DNA of 13,821 nt from Bacteroidota bacterium (lineage in GTDB: Bacteria > Bacteroidota > Bacteroidia > Bacteroidales > VadinHA17). Below, piece after piece: positions 7,484 to 13,821 of this stretch (position 1 is the first letter of the stretch; each line of letters opens with the position of its first letter). Under the pieces are notes generated by a model. That model did no database searches. It was not told where the DNA came from and saw nothing but the letters and a program-made list of their open reading frames with translations. The translations under genes were made by a program, and so were the position numbers. The stretch lies in NCBI GenBank assembly GCA_030642585.1, contig DAOWNN010000022.1, positions 1 through 13,821 on the forward strand, written 5' to 3'.

Positions 7484-8830
7484 TCAAAATGTCCTGCTGC
7501 TATCAAATTGTTCAAGATAATCTGCAACTCTTTTCAGGAACATTCCCCCAAGGGCACCATCAACAACACGATGATCGTATGATAAGGAAAGAATCATTTT
7601 GTGCCGGATGCCAATACTGTCTCCCATAGGAGTTTCAATGACTGCAGGTTTTTTCACAATTGCTCCAACACCGAGTATAGCAGCTTCTGGCTGATTGATT
7701 ATAGGTGTGCCGGTGATATTCTGAAAAGAACCAAAATTGGTAATGGTAAAGGTTCCTCCTGTAATTTCATTTGGAATGAGCTTATTCCCCCGAGCACGCT
7801 TTGCCAAATCGTTTACTGATTTTGCCAGACCAAGCAGGTTTTTTTCATCTGCATTTTTAATTACAGGTACAATCAGGTTCCCAGATGGCAGAGCTGTGGC
7901 CATACCAATGTTAATTTTCTTCTTAACAATAATATGTGAGCCATCCACTGAAACATTGACCATAGGGAAGTCCCTGAGTGCTTTTGCAGTAGCTTCAATA
8001 AATAAGGGAGTGAAAGTGATTTTTTGTTTTTCTTTGATGAAAAAAACATCTTTCACCTTGTTTCTCCAGGCAACAAGATTAGTTACATCGGCTTCAACAA
8101 AAGAAGTAACATGTGGTGATGTTTTCTTGGATTGAACCATATGCTCAGCAATGAGTTTTCTCATTCTGTCCATCTCTACAATTTCTTCATCTGCTCTGGC
8201 ATATACCGGTTCCTGACTTTTGGCCGGTGCAGGTTCAGCTTTCTTTTCTTTAGGAATTGTTTGAGGCACCGTATCAGTGATTAGATGTTCTGATAATGAT
8301 GCAGGTTCCTGCCCATCAAGAAGTTGCAAAATATCTGCCTTTGTAATCCTTCCATTAGACCCACTTCCTTCTATCTCATCCAGTTTATTGACGGAAATTC
8401 CTTCTTCTTTAATCATTTTACGTACCAGTGGGGATAAAAATTTTCCCGATGGTGTACGCTTATCTGTACCAGAAGTGGATTGAACTATTTCCTGTGAATC
8501 TTGAGAGTTGTCTGGTTCAGCAACAGCTTCGAAGGTGACTTTTTCAACTTCTTTCAATACTTCTGGTCGATTTGGTTCTGGTTCCTCTGTTTCTGTTTCC
8601 AGGATGAGTAACAATTCGCCAACCTTCGGAATATCACCTTCTTTAAGTATTAGTTCTTTAATTGTTCCGGCTTCCGGAGCAGGAATCTCCGAATCCACTT
8701 TATCGGTTGCAACTTCAACCAGTGAATCATCTTCTTCTACATGATCACCAATATTTACAAGAAATTTTGTTATCGTTGCTTCAATAACACCTTCTCCCAT
8801 CGACGGAAGGAGAATTTCTACTTTTGCCAT
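7484..8830 (-). CDS. 2-oxo acid dehydrogenase complex E2 (dihydrolipoamide acyltransferase)
   Basis: Cytoplasmic core subunit that transfers an acyl group from lipoyl-lysine to CoA in a pyruvate- or branched-chain-type 2-oxo acid dehydrogenase complex. Domains: one lipoyl domain 1-77 with the lipoylated Lys44 in ATDKVDSE; a Pro/Glu/Ala-rich linker; a peripheral subunit-binding domain about 129-171 (SPLVRKMIKEEGI...GRITKADIL); a second Ala/Pro/Lys linker; and a catalytic domain about 210-446 with YDHRVVDG, giving catalytic His420 and Asp424. The length of 448 aa is normal for a single-lipoyl E2. GGTFTITNFGSF and TPIINQPEAAILG look closer to branched-chain or generic E2s than to E. coli AceF, but the substrate cannot be fixed from sequence. 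No E1 or E3 gene is in the window. The upstream neighbour ends 71 bp away at a terminator-like hairpin. Confidence 0.93.
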   Translation of the reverse strand: MAKVEILLPSMGEGVIEATITKFLVNIGDHVEEDDSLVEVATDKVDSEIPAPEAGTIKELILKEGDIPKVGELLLILETETEEPEPNRPEVLKEVEKVTFEAVAEPDNSQDSQEIVQSTSGTDKRTPSGKFLSPLVRKMIKEEGISVNKLDEIEGSGSNGRITKADILQLLDGQEPASLSEHLITDTVPQTIPKEKKAEPAPAKSQEPVYARADEEIVEMDRMRKLIAEHMVQSKKTSPHVTSFVEADVTNLVAWRNKVKDVFFIKEKQKITFTPLFIEATAKALRDFPMVNVSVDGSHIIVKKKINIGMATALPSGNLIVPVIKNADEKNLLGLAKSVNDLAKRARGNKLIPNEITGGTFTITNFGSFQNITGTPIINQPEAAILGVGAIVKKPAVIETPMGDSIGIRHKMILSLSYDHRVVDGALGGMFLKRVADYLEQFDSSRTF

Positions 8831-8885
8831 CTTAAAATGCTTTTATTTAGTCTAAATAATGCGTAAAAATACAAAAAAAATATGA

Positions 8886-8927
8886 GTTTGAAAGAATTCT
8901 GTCAATCCTTTCCTAATTCTTTCAAAC
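8886..8927 (-). terminator. terminator-like hairpin overlapping the GT2 stop codon
   Basis: A perfect 13-bp inverted repeat: GTTTGAAAGAATT at 8886-8898 and AATTCTTTCAAAC at 8915-8927, with a 16-nt loop. On the minus strand the stem is followed by TCATA and then a run of eight Ts. The first arm lies in the last codons of the glycosyltransferase gene and the stop codon (8902-8904) is in the loop. The stem is AT-rich, so its efficiency is uncertain. Confidence 0.55.
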
Positions 8928-10857
8928 CTTGTATGATCAGATATAAATCAAGATAGATTGTGTAATTTTTTGCATAATTTATATTCGTTTTCTCAACTTC
9001 CTGATCTGATAATTGGTATGCCTTAGTTTTCATTACTGTGGTTAAAACACCCTTTCGGATATGGGGTAAAAAAAGGTCATTTGAAGCATTATGGTATCCT
9101 ACCCAACTGAGTTTACCGTTTAATACCAGAAGAATATTCTTAAAGAAGTTCCCTGGGTTTTTAACTACTGCAAATAGAATGGGGTACAGGGCAAAGAAAA
9201 GAATTGATACCAGAATATCCAGTACTCTTTTTTTGAGACGATTAGATTTCTTCCCAATAGTATTTATCTCGTAAAAATACAGGTCTCCCTGCAGGTTCTT
9301 GGAATTGCTTCCGATAAGGGAAAAACTTTCAGGTGGAGCTATCTTAAATTCCAGTGGGTATGCCTCAAGTTTTATCATGCAGGAAATGATTTCATTAATG
9401 CTGATGTCCTGGGAGCAAAAAATCAATTCATCAATTTTAAAATAGTTAACAATCTCTGCAATTTGAGATACGTCTCCATGATGAACCTGTTTGATTTTTC
9501 CATTTTCCGGAGTAATAGTTTTAATAAACTCGGGCACCAGGCCAATCTGGTTAAGTAGGGTTTTGATTCTATTAGTTTCTCCTTCATTTCCTGCTATTAA
9601 GATCTTCTTTTTTCTGGAATTATAAAATTTAAAATGACTTCCTGGAAGCTGGTTAAGAACTATGCGAATCAGGGTGGTGATACTAATGGTCCAGATACCT
9701 CCCAACAGAATTAATGCCCTTGAGAATCTCAGGCTATTGGGTAATAATGCGTAAATGAGCAGTATGATCAAACTACCGGTAATAATTGCCTTCACCTGTT
9801 TAAGCAGACGAATTGGCATGGAATAAGCTGAGAAAAAAATACCTGACAAAATCCATATGGCAGTATATGAGGGGACAACAAATTGCATAAACAAATCCGG
9901 GAAATGATCCGGGTTCCCAAATTTAAATTTTCCCCAGGCTGGCGTTATGAGAATATAACCTGCATATATTGCAATGATATCCAGTAATGGGAGAACCGAA
10001 GAAAGAAAGATTCTTTTTACTACTGAGAGACTTGCCCTAAAGTAGATGGCGATGGATATAAGAAAGGATAAAAGTCTGATATTTTTCCTGGAAAAGTGTT
10101 TCCTGGCAAAAATGATCATTGCTTTATAAAACAAGCTTATGTAGTTAAGACTGCCTTTCCTGGTACTTTCCCCCTTGTAATGAATAATTCTTGTTTCCGG
10201 ATAATAGTAGTTATGAAAACCATTGTTTATTATTCTGTAGGATAGATCAATATCTTCTCCGTACATGAAGAAGTCTTCATCAAAAGGCCCAATTTGATCA
10301 ATTACAGTTTTGCGTAGAAACATAAATGCTCCTGTAAGAATTTCAACGGAACGGGTTTTTTCCGGATCTAAATATCCCAGGTGATATTTACCAAAAAGCT
10401 TAGATCGGGGGAATAATGCAGATAGTCCGAAAACTTTGAAAAAAGCCACTACCGGTGTGGGCAGTGATCTTTTAGATTCAGGTAGAAATTTACCTTCTCC
10501 ATCAATCATTTTTACACCCAAGGCACCGGCATCAGGATGTTGATTCATAAAATCGATACATTTATGGAATGTGCTTTCTTCTACAACCGTATCCGGGTTC
10601 AGGATCAACAGGTATTTCCCTTTTGCCTGGCTTATTGCCTGGTTGTTGGCTTTTGCAAAACCCACGTTTTCCCGGTTTTCAATAAGTTGGATATCCGGAA
10701 ATTTTTCATTTACCATTTGGCAGGAACCATCTACGGAGTTGTTATCCGTTACAATAACCTCTCCATCGATTCCTGCAAGGGCCTGTTTTACAGAAATAAG
10801 GCATTGTTCCAGGAAGTACTTTACATTATAATTGACTATAATGACAGATAGATCCAT
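8902..10857 (-). CDS. GT2 glycosyltransferase fused to degenerate polyprenyl-phosphate sugar-phosphotransferase-like half (651 aa)
   Basis: The N-terminal third (1-280) is a family 2 glycosyltransferase of the rhamnosyltransferase (WbbL-like) type. It has VNYN 8-11, TDNNSVDGS 37-45, a DxD-like LNPDT 86-90 and a YGEDIDLSYR acceptor/base motif 199-208. The rest follows the plan of WcaJ-like phosphoglycosyltransferases: about four membrane helices between 285 and 400, a Rossmann-like cytosolic segment starting KKKILIAGNEGE at 417, then KRVLDILVS at 543 and a further membrane helix. The terminal catalytic domain is much shortened. NPGNFF runs almost directly into NILLVLNGKLSWVG, so the segment that normally holds the KFR(S/T)M motif and catalytic acidic residues is absent. 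It probably builds a surface glycan at the inner membrane and uses the second half as a non-catalytic anchor or partner surface; that is inference. The gap from recR is 95 bp. Confidence 0.85.
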   Translation of the reverse strand: MDLSVIIVNYNVKYFLEQCLISVKQALAGIDGEVIVTDNNSVDGSCQMVNEKFPDIQLIENRENVGFAKANNQAISQAKGKYLLILNPDTVVEESTFHKCIDFMNQHPDAGALGVKMIDGEGKFLPESKRSLPTPVVAFFKVFGLSALFPRSKLFGKYHLGYLDPEKTRSVEILTGAFMFLRKTVIDQIGPFDEDFFMYGEDIDLSYRIINNGFHNYYYPETRIIHYKGESTRKGSLNYISLFYKAMIIFARKHFSRKNIRLLSFLISIAIYFRASLSVVKRIFLSSVLPLLDIIAIYAGYILITPAWGKFKFGNPDHFPDLFMQFVVPSYTAIWILSGIFFSAYSMPIRLLKQVKAIITGSLIILLIYALLPNSLRFSRALILLGGIWTISITTLIRIVLNQLPGSHFKFYNSRKKKILIAGNEGETNRIKTLLNQIGLVPEFIKTITPENGKIKQVHHGDVSQIAEIVNYFKIDELIFCSQDISINEIISCMIKLEAYPLEFKIAPPESFSLIGSNSKNLQGDLYFYEINTIGKKSNRLKKRVLDILVSILFFALYPILFAVVKNPGNFFKNILLVLNGKLSWVGYHNASNDLFLPHIRKGVLTTVMKTKAYQLSDQEVEKTNINYAKNYTIYLDLYLIIQGLKELGKD

Positions 10858-10877
10858 ATTGCAATATGCTTTGATTT

Positions 10878-10885
10878 CAAAGATA
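10878..10885 (-). promoter_or_regulatory. possible -7 element for the GT2 fusion gene
   Basis: On the minus strand TATCTTTG matches TAnnTTTG exactly and lies 20 bp before the ATG at 10857, giving a very short leader. No TTTG or TTG is found at the expected upstream distance, so support is limited to one box. Confidence 0.3.
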
Positions 10886-10952
10886 ATACAGAAAACATGA
10901 ATAAGTCTTTAGTTTGAAAAGAATGAGCCTCAGAGTGCATTCGAACAGATCT

Positions 10953-11579
10953 TTATTGAGAAAGAGAATCTTCAAAAAGAGTTCGGTTTACCAGAGATCT
11001 TCCAAGAGTAACTTCATCAGCATATTCAATTTCATCACCCACCGAAACCCCTCTGGCCAGTGTGGTAATTTTAATTTTATAGGACTGGAATTTTCGATAC
11101 AGGTAAAAATTTGTGGTATCCCCTTCCATTGTGGTTCTCAAGGCAAATATCAGTTCTTCGACTTCATTATTTTTAATTTTCTTCTCCAGTATATCGATCT
11201 TCAGATCATCAGGACCAAGCCCATCCATGGGTGAAATAATGCCTCCAAGAACATGGTATATCCCATAATATTGGTTGGTGTTCTCAATTGCCATTACATC
11301 CTGAATATTTTCAACCACACAAATGCTTTTCTTATTTCTAGCCGGATTGACACAAATGCTGCAAATATCTGTGTCAGAAATATTATTGCAACTTCTGCAA
11401 TAACGTATGTTTTCTTTCAGTTTGATCAGGGTGTTCCCAAAATGTTTTACTTCTTTCTCATCTTGCCTGAGCAAATGCAGTACCAAACGAAGAGCTGTTT
11501 TTCTCCCAATTCCTGGCAAACTGGAAAACTCCTCCACAGAATCTTCAAGCAAGCGGGATGGAAATTGATTGAGAGACAT
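10953..11579 (-). CDS. recR: recombination mediator protein RecR
   Basis: RecR acts with RecF/RecO to load RecA at single-stranded gaps and binds DNA as a ring. All expected parts are present in 208 residues: a helix-hairpin-helix LPGIGRKTA at 21-29; a four-cysteine zinc motif C61-x2-C64...C73-x2-C76; a Toprim fold from ICVVE through YHVLGGIISPMDG to TTMEGDTTNFYLY; and the C-terminal LARGVSVGDEIEYADEVTLGRSL segment. I chose the ATG at 11579. A longer reading from 11609 adds ten residues atypical for RecR (MKHNLIKTKS), and its first codon would overlap the -7 promoter box at 11607-11614, so it would not be transcribed as a start. It heads a leftward run with the GT2 fusion, although no functional link between them is known. 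Confidence 0.95.
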   Translation of the reverse strand: MSLNQFPSRLLEDSVEEFSSLPGIGRKTALRLVLHLLRQDEKEVKHFGNTLIKLKENIRYCRSCNNISDTDICSICVNPARNKKSICVVENIQDVMAIENTNQYYGIYHVLGGIISPMDGLGPDDLKIDILEKKIKNNEVEELIFALRTTMEGDTTNFYLYRKFQSYKIKITTLARGVSVGDEIEYADEVTLGRSLVNRTLFEDSLSQ

Positions 11580-11606
11580 AGATTTTGTTTTTATTAAATT
11601 GTGCTT

Positions 11607-11637
11607 CAAAAATAATATCCTTTAGCAGGCAAAACAA
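11607..11637 (-). promoter_or_regulatory. recR promoter (Bacteroidota type)
   Basis: On the minus strand a TTG (11635-11637) is followed after 20 nt by TATTTTTG (11607-11614), matching the -33/-7 form for the primary sigma factor of this phylum. The predicted start of transcription is near 11600, about 20 nt before the ATG at 11579. Confidence 0.6.
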
Positions 11638-11709
11638 TTTTTTTCGTTTAAATCAGTGAGATTATGATATTAAAAGGTGAAAACGTATAAAAAACATTAA
11701 AATGAACTA

Positions 11710-11778
11710 CTGCCTGTCGGCCTTGCTCTGCCGAAGCGGCTACGCGAAGGCGCAGCAGACTGGAATCCCGACTGCCAC
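11710..11778. repeat. GC-rich imperfect palindromic intergenic element
   Basis: This block stands out as GC-rich against AT-rich surroundings. It contains nested inverted pairs: GTCGG/CCGAC (11716-11720 and 11768-11772), TCTGC/GCAGA (11727-11731 and 11755-11759) and GCG-GCTA-CGC near the centre. ACTGCC occurs at both ends. The core CCGAAGC followed by GCG is shared with 182-208. It lies between the two divergent promoters. It is likely a dispersed repeat; it has no coding potential. Confidence 0.55.
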
Positions 11779-11814
11779 GCACATCAGAATCTTATCAGCT
11801 TGTAATATTCATCA

Positions 11815-11847
11815 TTTGCTATGGATGGAAAAATTAATTTACCTTTG
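11815..11847 (+). promoter_or_regulatory. symporter promoter (Bacteroidota type)
   Basis: TTTG (11815-11818) and TACCTTTG (11840-11847) are separated by 21 nt and match the TTTG/TAnnTTTG consensus exactly. The predicted leader to the ATG at 12018 is about 165 nt. A small TAGCT/AGCTA inverted pair lies in it at 11877-11899. Confidence 0.6.
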
Positions 11848-11960
11848 AGATTTCCAACTGTTTGTCACTTGCCACATAGCTGGTGCCTCTGCAAAGCTAC
11901 AATGATAGACGGACACTGACAGAATTAGGTGGGAAGTAATATTAATCTTACAGATTCTAT

Positions 11961-12015
11961 ATTCGTCATTATTCATTAACCAATATTCATTTTTCAATAA
12001 TCAATAATCATTATC
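11961..12015. repeat. degenerate AT-rich repeats before the symporter start
   Basis: Short drifting units based on ATTCATT and CAATAAT follow one another up to the start codon at 12018 (CATTATTCATT, AATATTCATT, TCAATAATCAATAATCATT). They fall in the predicted 5' leader. No Shine-Dalgarno sequence is visible before the ATG. Confidence 0.6.
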
Positions 12016-12017
12016 TT

Positions 12018-13481
12018 ATGAGTCCCTTCCTGGTTTTTAGTGTCATTGCCGGATATTTCATCATCCTTATTTTTATATCTTACCTAACTTCAAGAGATTC
12101 AAGCAATGAAACTTTTTTTACCGGAAACCGACAATCTCCCTGGTTTGTAGTGGCCTTTGGAATGATTGGAGCATCACTTTCCGGGGTTACTTTCATATCT
12201 GTTCCAGGAGAGGTTGGGGCTTTGATTTCTGCTGATGAACCAACTTATAAAGCATTTTCTTACTTTCAGCTTGTTCTGGGGTATTTGCTCGGCTACTTTG
12301 TAATAGCCAACGTGTTAATGCCTGTGTATTACAAGCTTAAGCTGGTAACTATTTATTCCTATCTGGAGGAGAGGTTTGGAATAAAAACCTATAAAACCGG
12401 TTCTTTATTTTTTCTCTTTTCACAAACTATGGGAGCTTCATTGAGATTATTCCTGGTTGCCGGGGTATTGCAAATTGCTTTTTTTGATACTTATGGAATC
12501 CCTTTTGTTGTGACGGTTGCCATTACAATTCTACTGATATGGATATATACTTTTAGGGCAGGGATAAAAACCATAGTCTGGACAGATACCTTACAAACCT
12601 TTTTTATGCTTTTAGCTGTGGTAATTACCGTGATCGTAATCTCAAAAACTTTAAATCTGTCATTTTCAGGATTGGTTTCTACAATTGAAGATCATAAGTA
12701 TTCAAAAATATTTGTATGGGACTGGAAAAGCTCAAAATTTTTCGTGAAGCAATTCTTTTCAGGAGCATTTATTGCCATTGTAATGACCGGACTCGATCAA
12801 AATATGATGCAGAAGAATTTAACCTGTAGAAATTTGGGTGAAGCAAAAAAGAATATGTATTGGTTTAGCTGGATACTGGTACCTGTAAATTTCTTGTTCC
12901 TGAGTCTTGGACTGCTTCTTTACCTTTATGCCGCAGAAAAAGGAATTGCTATTCCTGAACGGTCTGATGATCTATATCCAATACTTGCACTTAGATATTT
13001 TTCTTCATTTGTTGGAATAATATTTTTGCTGGGAATAATAGCTGCTGCTTTTTCCAGCGCCGATTCTGCCCTTACAGCTTTAACTACGGCCTTTTGTGTG
13101 GATTTTCTGAATTTAAAAGAACTTCCTGAACGGCGGAAAACGCGAAGCAGATTGTTCGTACATATTGGCTTTTCTTTACTTCTGTTTTTAGTGATTATTG
13201 TATTCAGACTTATCAATAACGACAGCGTGATTACTGCAGTTTTTAAAGTGGCGGGATATACTTATGGACCATTACTTGGTTTATATACTTATGGGCTTTT
13301 TACAAAATGGAAAGTTAGAGACTCATTTGTGCCATTCGTTGCCGTTTTTGCACCTGTTCTTACCTTCTTTATAAGTCACTATTCTGGTAAGATAATCCCA
13401 GGCTATAATATGGGATTTGAACTCCTTATCATCAATGGCCTTATAACATTTATTGGTTTGATGATCATAAGAAAGAAGTAG
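12018..13481 (+). CDS. sodium:solute symporter (SSS family)
   Basis: An inner-membrane Na+-coupled transporter of the SSS (SLC5-like) family, 487 aa with about 13 hydrophobic segments, which is the usual size. Diagnostic stretches: GNRQSPWFVVAFGMIGAS near 36-53; YLEERFG 115-121; RAGIKTIVWTDTLQ 180-193; GLDQNMMQKNL 258-268; and AAAFSSADSALTAL 342-355, where Ser346/Ser347 correspond to the Na2-site serines of the family. The substrate cannot be told from sequence; related proteins carry sugars, amino acids, pantothenate or other small solutes. It is divergent from recR and has its own promoter. No metabolic partner gene is visible, and downstream DNA is non-coding for at least 340 bp, so it is probably monocistronic. 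Confidence 0.92.
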   Translation: MSPFLVFSVIAGYFIILIFISYLTSRDSSNETFFTGNRQSPWFVVAFGMIGASLSGVTFISVPGEVGALISADEPTYKAFSYFQLVLGYLLGYFVIANVLMPVYYKLKLVTIYSYLEERFGIKTYKTGSLFFLFSQTMGASLRLFLVAGVLQIAFFDTYGIPFVVTVAITILLIWIYTFRAGIKTIVWTDTLQTFFMLLAVVITVIVISKTLNLSFSGLVSTIEDHKYSKIFVWDWKSSKFFVKQFFSGAFIAIVMTGLDQNMMQKNLTCRNLGEAKKNMYWFSWILVPVNFLFLSLGLLLYLYAAEKGIAIPERSDDLYPILALRYFSSFVGIIFLLGIIAAAFSSADSALTALTTAFCVDFLNLKELPERRKTRSRLFVHIGFSLLLFLVIIVFRLINNDSVITAVFKVAGYTYGPLLGLYTYGLFTKWKVRDSFVPFVAVFAPVLTFFISHYSGKIIPGYNMGFELLIINGLITFIGLMIIRKK

Positions 13482-13485
13482 GCGG

Positions 13486-13511
13486 GAAAAGATAAAAGAT
13501 AAAAGAGAAAG
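13486..13511. repeat. short GATAAAA tandem repeat
   Basis: GAAAA, GATAAAA, GATAAAA and GAGAAAG follow directly after the symporter stop codon. It is a simple purine-rich repeat of a kind similar in style to the other degenerate spacer repeats in this window. Confidence 0.6.
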
Positions 13512-13578
13512 ACTCATAACCCAGTCCCAAACTTTCAATTTCAACATGTCCAATTTTCATCTTAAGTGAAAACAGCTC

Positions 13579-13613
13579 GTCTGACCACTAATGGTTAAGA
13601 CCAAAGGACAGAC
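13579..13613. promoter_or_regulatory. alternating ACCA/TGGT half-sites inside a GTCTG/CAGAC frame
   Basis: ACCA (13584-13587), TGGT (13592-13595) and ACCA (13600-13603) are each separated by exactly 4 nt. They are enclosed by GTCTG (13579-13583) and CAGAC (13609-13613). This resembles operator half-sites of GntR/FadR-type repressors, or two competing hairpins in RNA. It is about 150 bp upstream of the right-edge promoter. Confidence 0.3.
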
Positions 13614-13629
13614 TTATCTTTTTAACCCG

Positions 13630-13647
13630 GAAAATGCATGCATTTTC
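13630..13647. other. perfect 18-bp palindrome
   Basis: GAAAATGCATGCATTTTC is fully self-complementary with no loop. It is about 150 bp past the symporter stop and 118 bp before the next promoter. It could be a dimeric regulator site; as a terminator it would be poor because no strong T tract follows. Confidence 0.5.
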
Positions 13648-13764
13648 TGCGATTTTAAGACTATATCAGCAAATTTAGATCATTTCCTGAGTTTCGCAAC
13701 TATTGTTTCCCCCAATAGATTTCAATTATAATATATTGTTAATCAATATTTAGCGTTTATTATT

Positions 13765-13795
13765 TTTGGCAGTTCGGGTGTCCCGTGTATTTTTG
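13765..13795 (+). promoter_or_regulatory. strong Bacteroidota promoter for a gene beyond the right edge
   Basis: TTTG (13765-13768), exactly 19 nt, then TATTTTTG (13788-13795), a full match to the phylum consensus. The start of transcription should fall around 13800-13803, so the ATG at 13800 is too close to be the gene start. The real gene begins outside the window. Confidence 0.65.
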
Positions 13796-13821
13796 TACCA
13801 TGTTCGTTCGAAAAAAACATA

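Larger units (their letters stand above)
13482..13821. other. non-coding spacer with inverted repeats and an outward promoter
   Basis: No gene is seen. From left to right it holds GATAAAA units (13486-13511), an array of ACCA/TGGT half-sites (13579-13613), an 18-bp palindrome (13630-13647), a small CTATTG/CAATAG hairpin (13700-13718), an AT-rich stretch, and a promoter at 13765-13795 reading out of the window. No standard terminator for the symporter is obvious. Confidence 0.6.

Overview
The window looks like chromosomal DNA from an AT-rich member of the Bacteroidota, probably close to Bacteroidales/Marinilabiliales. This is inferred from several things. Two to three intergenic sites match the phylum's promoter form (TTTG or TTG, 19-21 nt, then TAnnTTTG). 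Three envelope proteins have signal peptides that leave a Gln right after the cleavage site, the Bacteroidetes 'Q-rule'. The TPR / PD40 beta-propeller / OmpA architecture and the RecR variant (TTMEGDTTNFYLY) also fit. Start codons lack clear Shine-Dalgarno sequences. There are no rRNA or tRNA genes, insertion sequences or CRISPR arrays.

Layout, left to right. Positions 1-308 are non-coding and carry degenerate short repeats and an imperfect palindrome. Positions 309-7379 hold three consecutive minus-strand paralogues, transcribed from the 955-residue gene towards the 608-residue gene. All share a signal peptide, a TPR-like helical region and a five-blade PD40 propeller, but they differ at the C-terminus. 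The 608-aa protein has an OmpA peptidoglycan-binding domain. The 663-aa protein has a CRD-like beta domain plus OmpA, which is the domain order of the T9SS protein PorE. The 955-aa protein lacks OmpA and instead has two beta domains, four tandem ~67-residue helical repeats and a C-terminal transmembrane anchor. A clear intrinsic terminator follows the 955-aa gene. Next, still on the minus strand, are a 2-oxo acid dehydrogenase E2 gene (7484-8830), a GT2 glycosyltransferase fused to a degenerate polyprenyl-phosphate sugar-phosphotransferase-like half (8902-10857), and recR (10953-11579). A sodium:solute symporter (12018-13481) is divergent from recR. The spacer between them holds a GC-rich repeat, a recR promoter and a symporter promoter. 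The final 340 bases are non-coding and contain inverted repeats and a strong outward-facing promoter for a gene beyond the right edge.

How the genes fit together: recR, the GT2 fusion and E2 are housekeeping or envelope genes with unrelated functions that happen to be co-directional. A terminator-like hairpin over the GT2 stop codon suggests E2 is not simply read through. The real functional cluster is the three-paralogue set. It looks like a family of periplasmic propeller scaffolds, two able to grip peptidoglycan and one tethered to a membrane through a repetitive helical stalk. That is the best candidate here for an undescribed system, but the joint function is inference from architecture and adjacency only.
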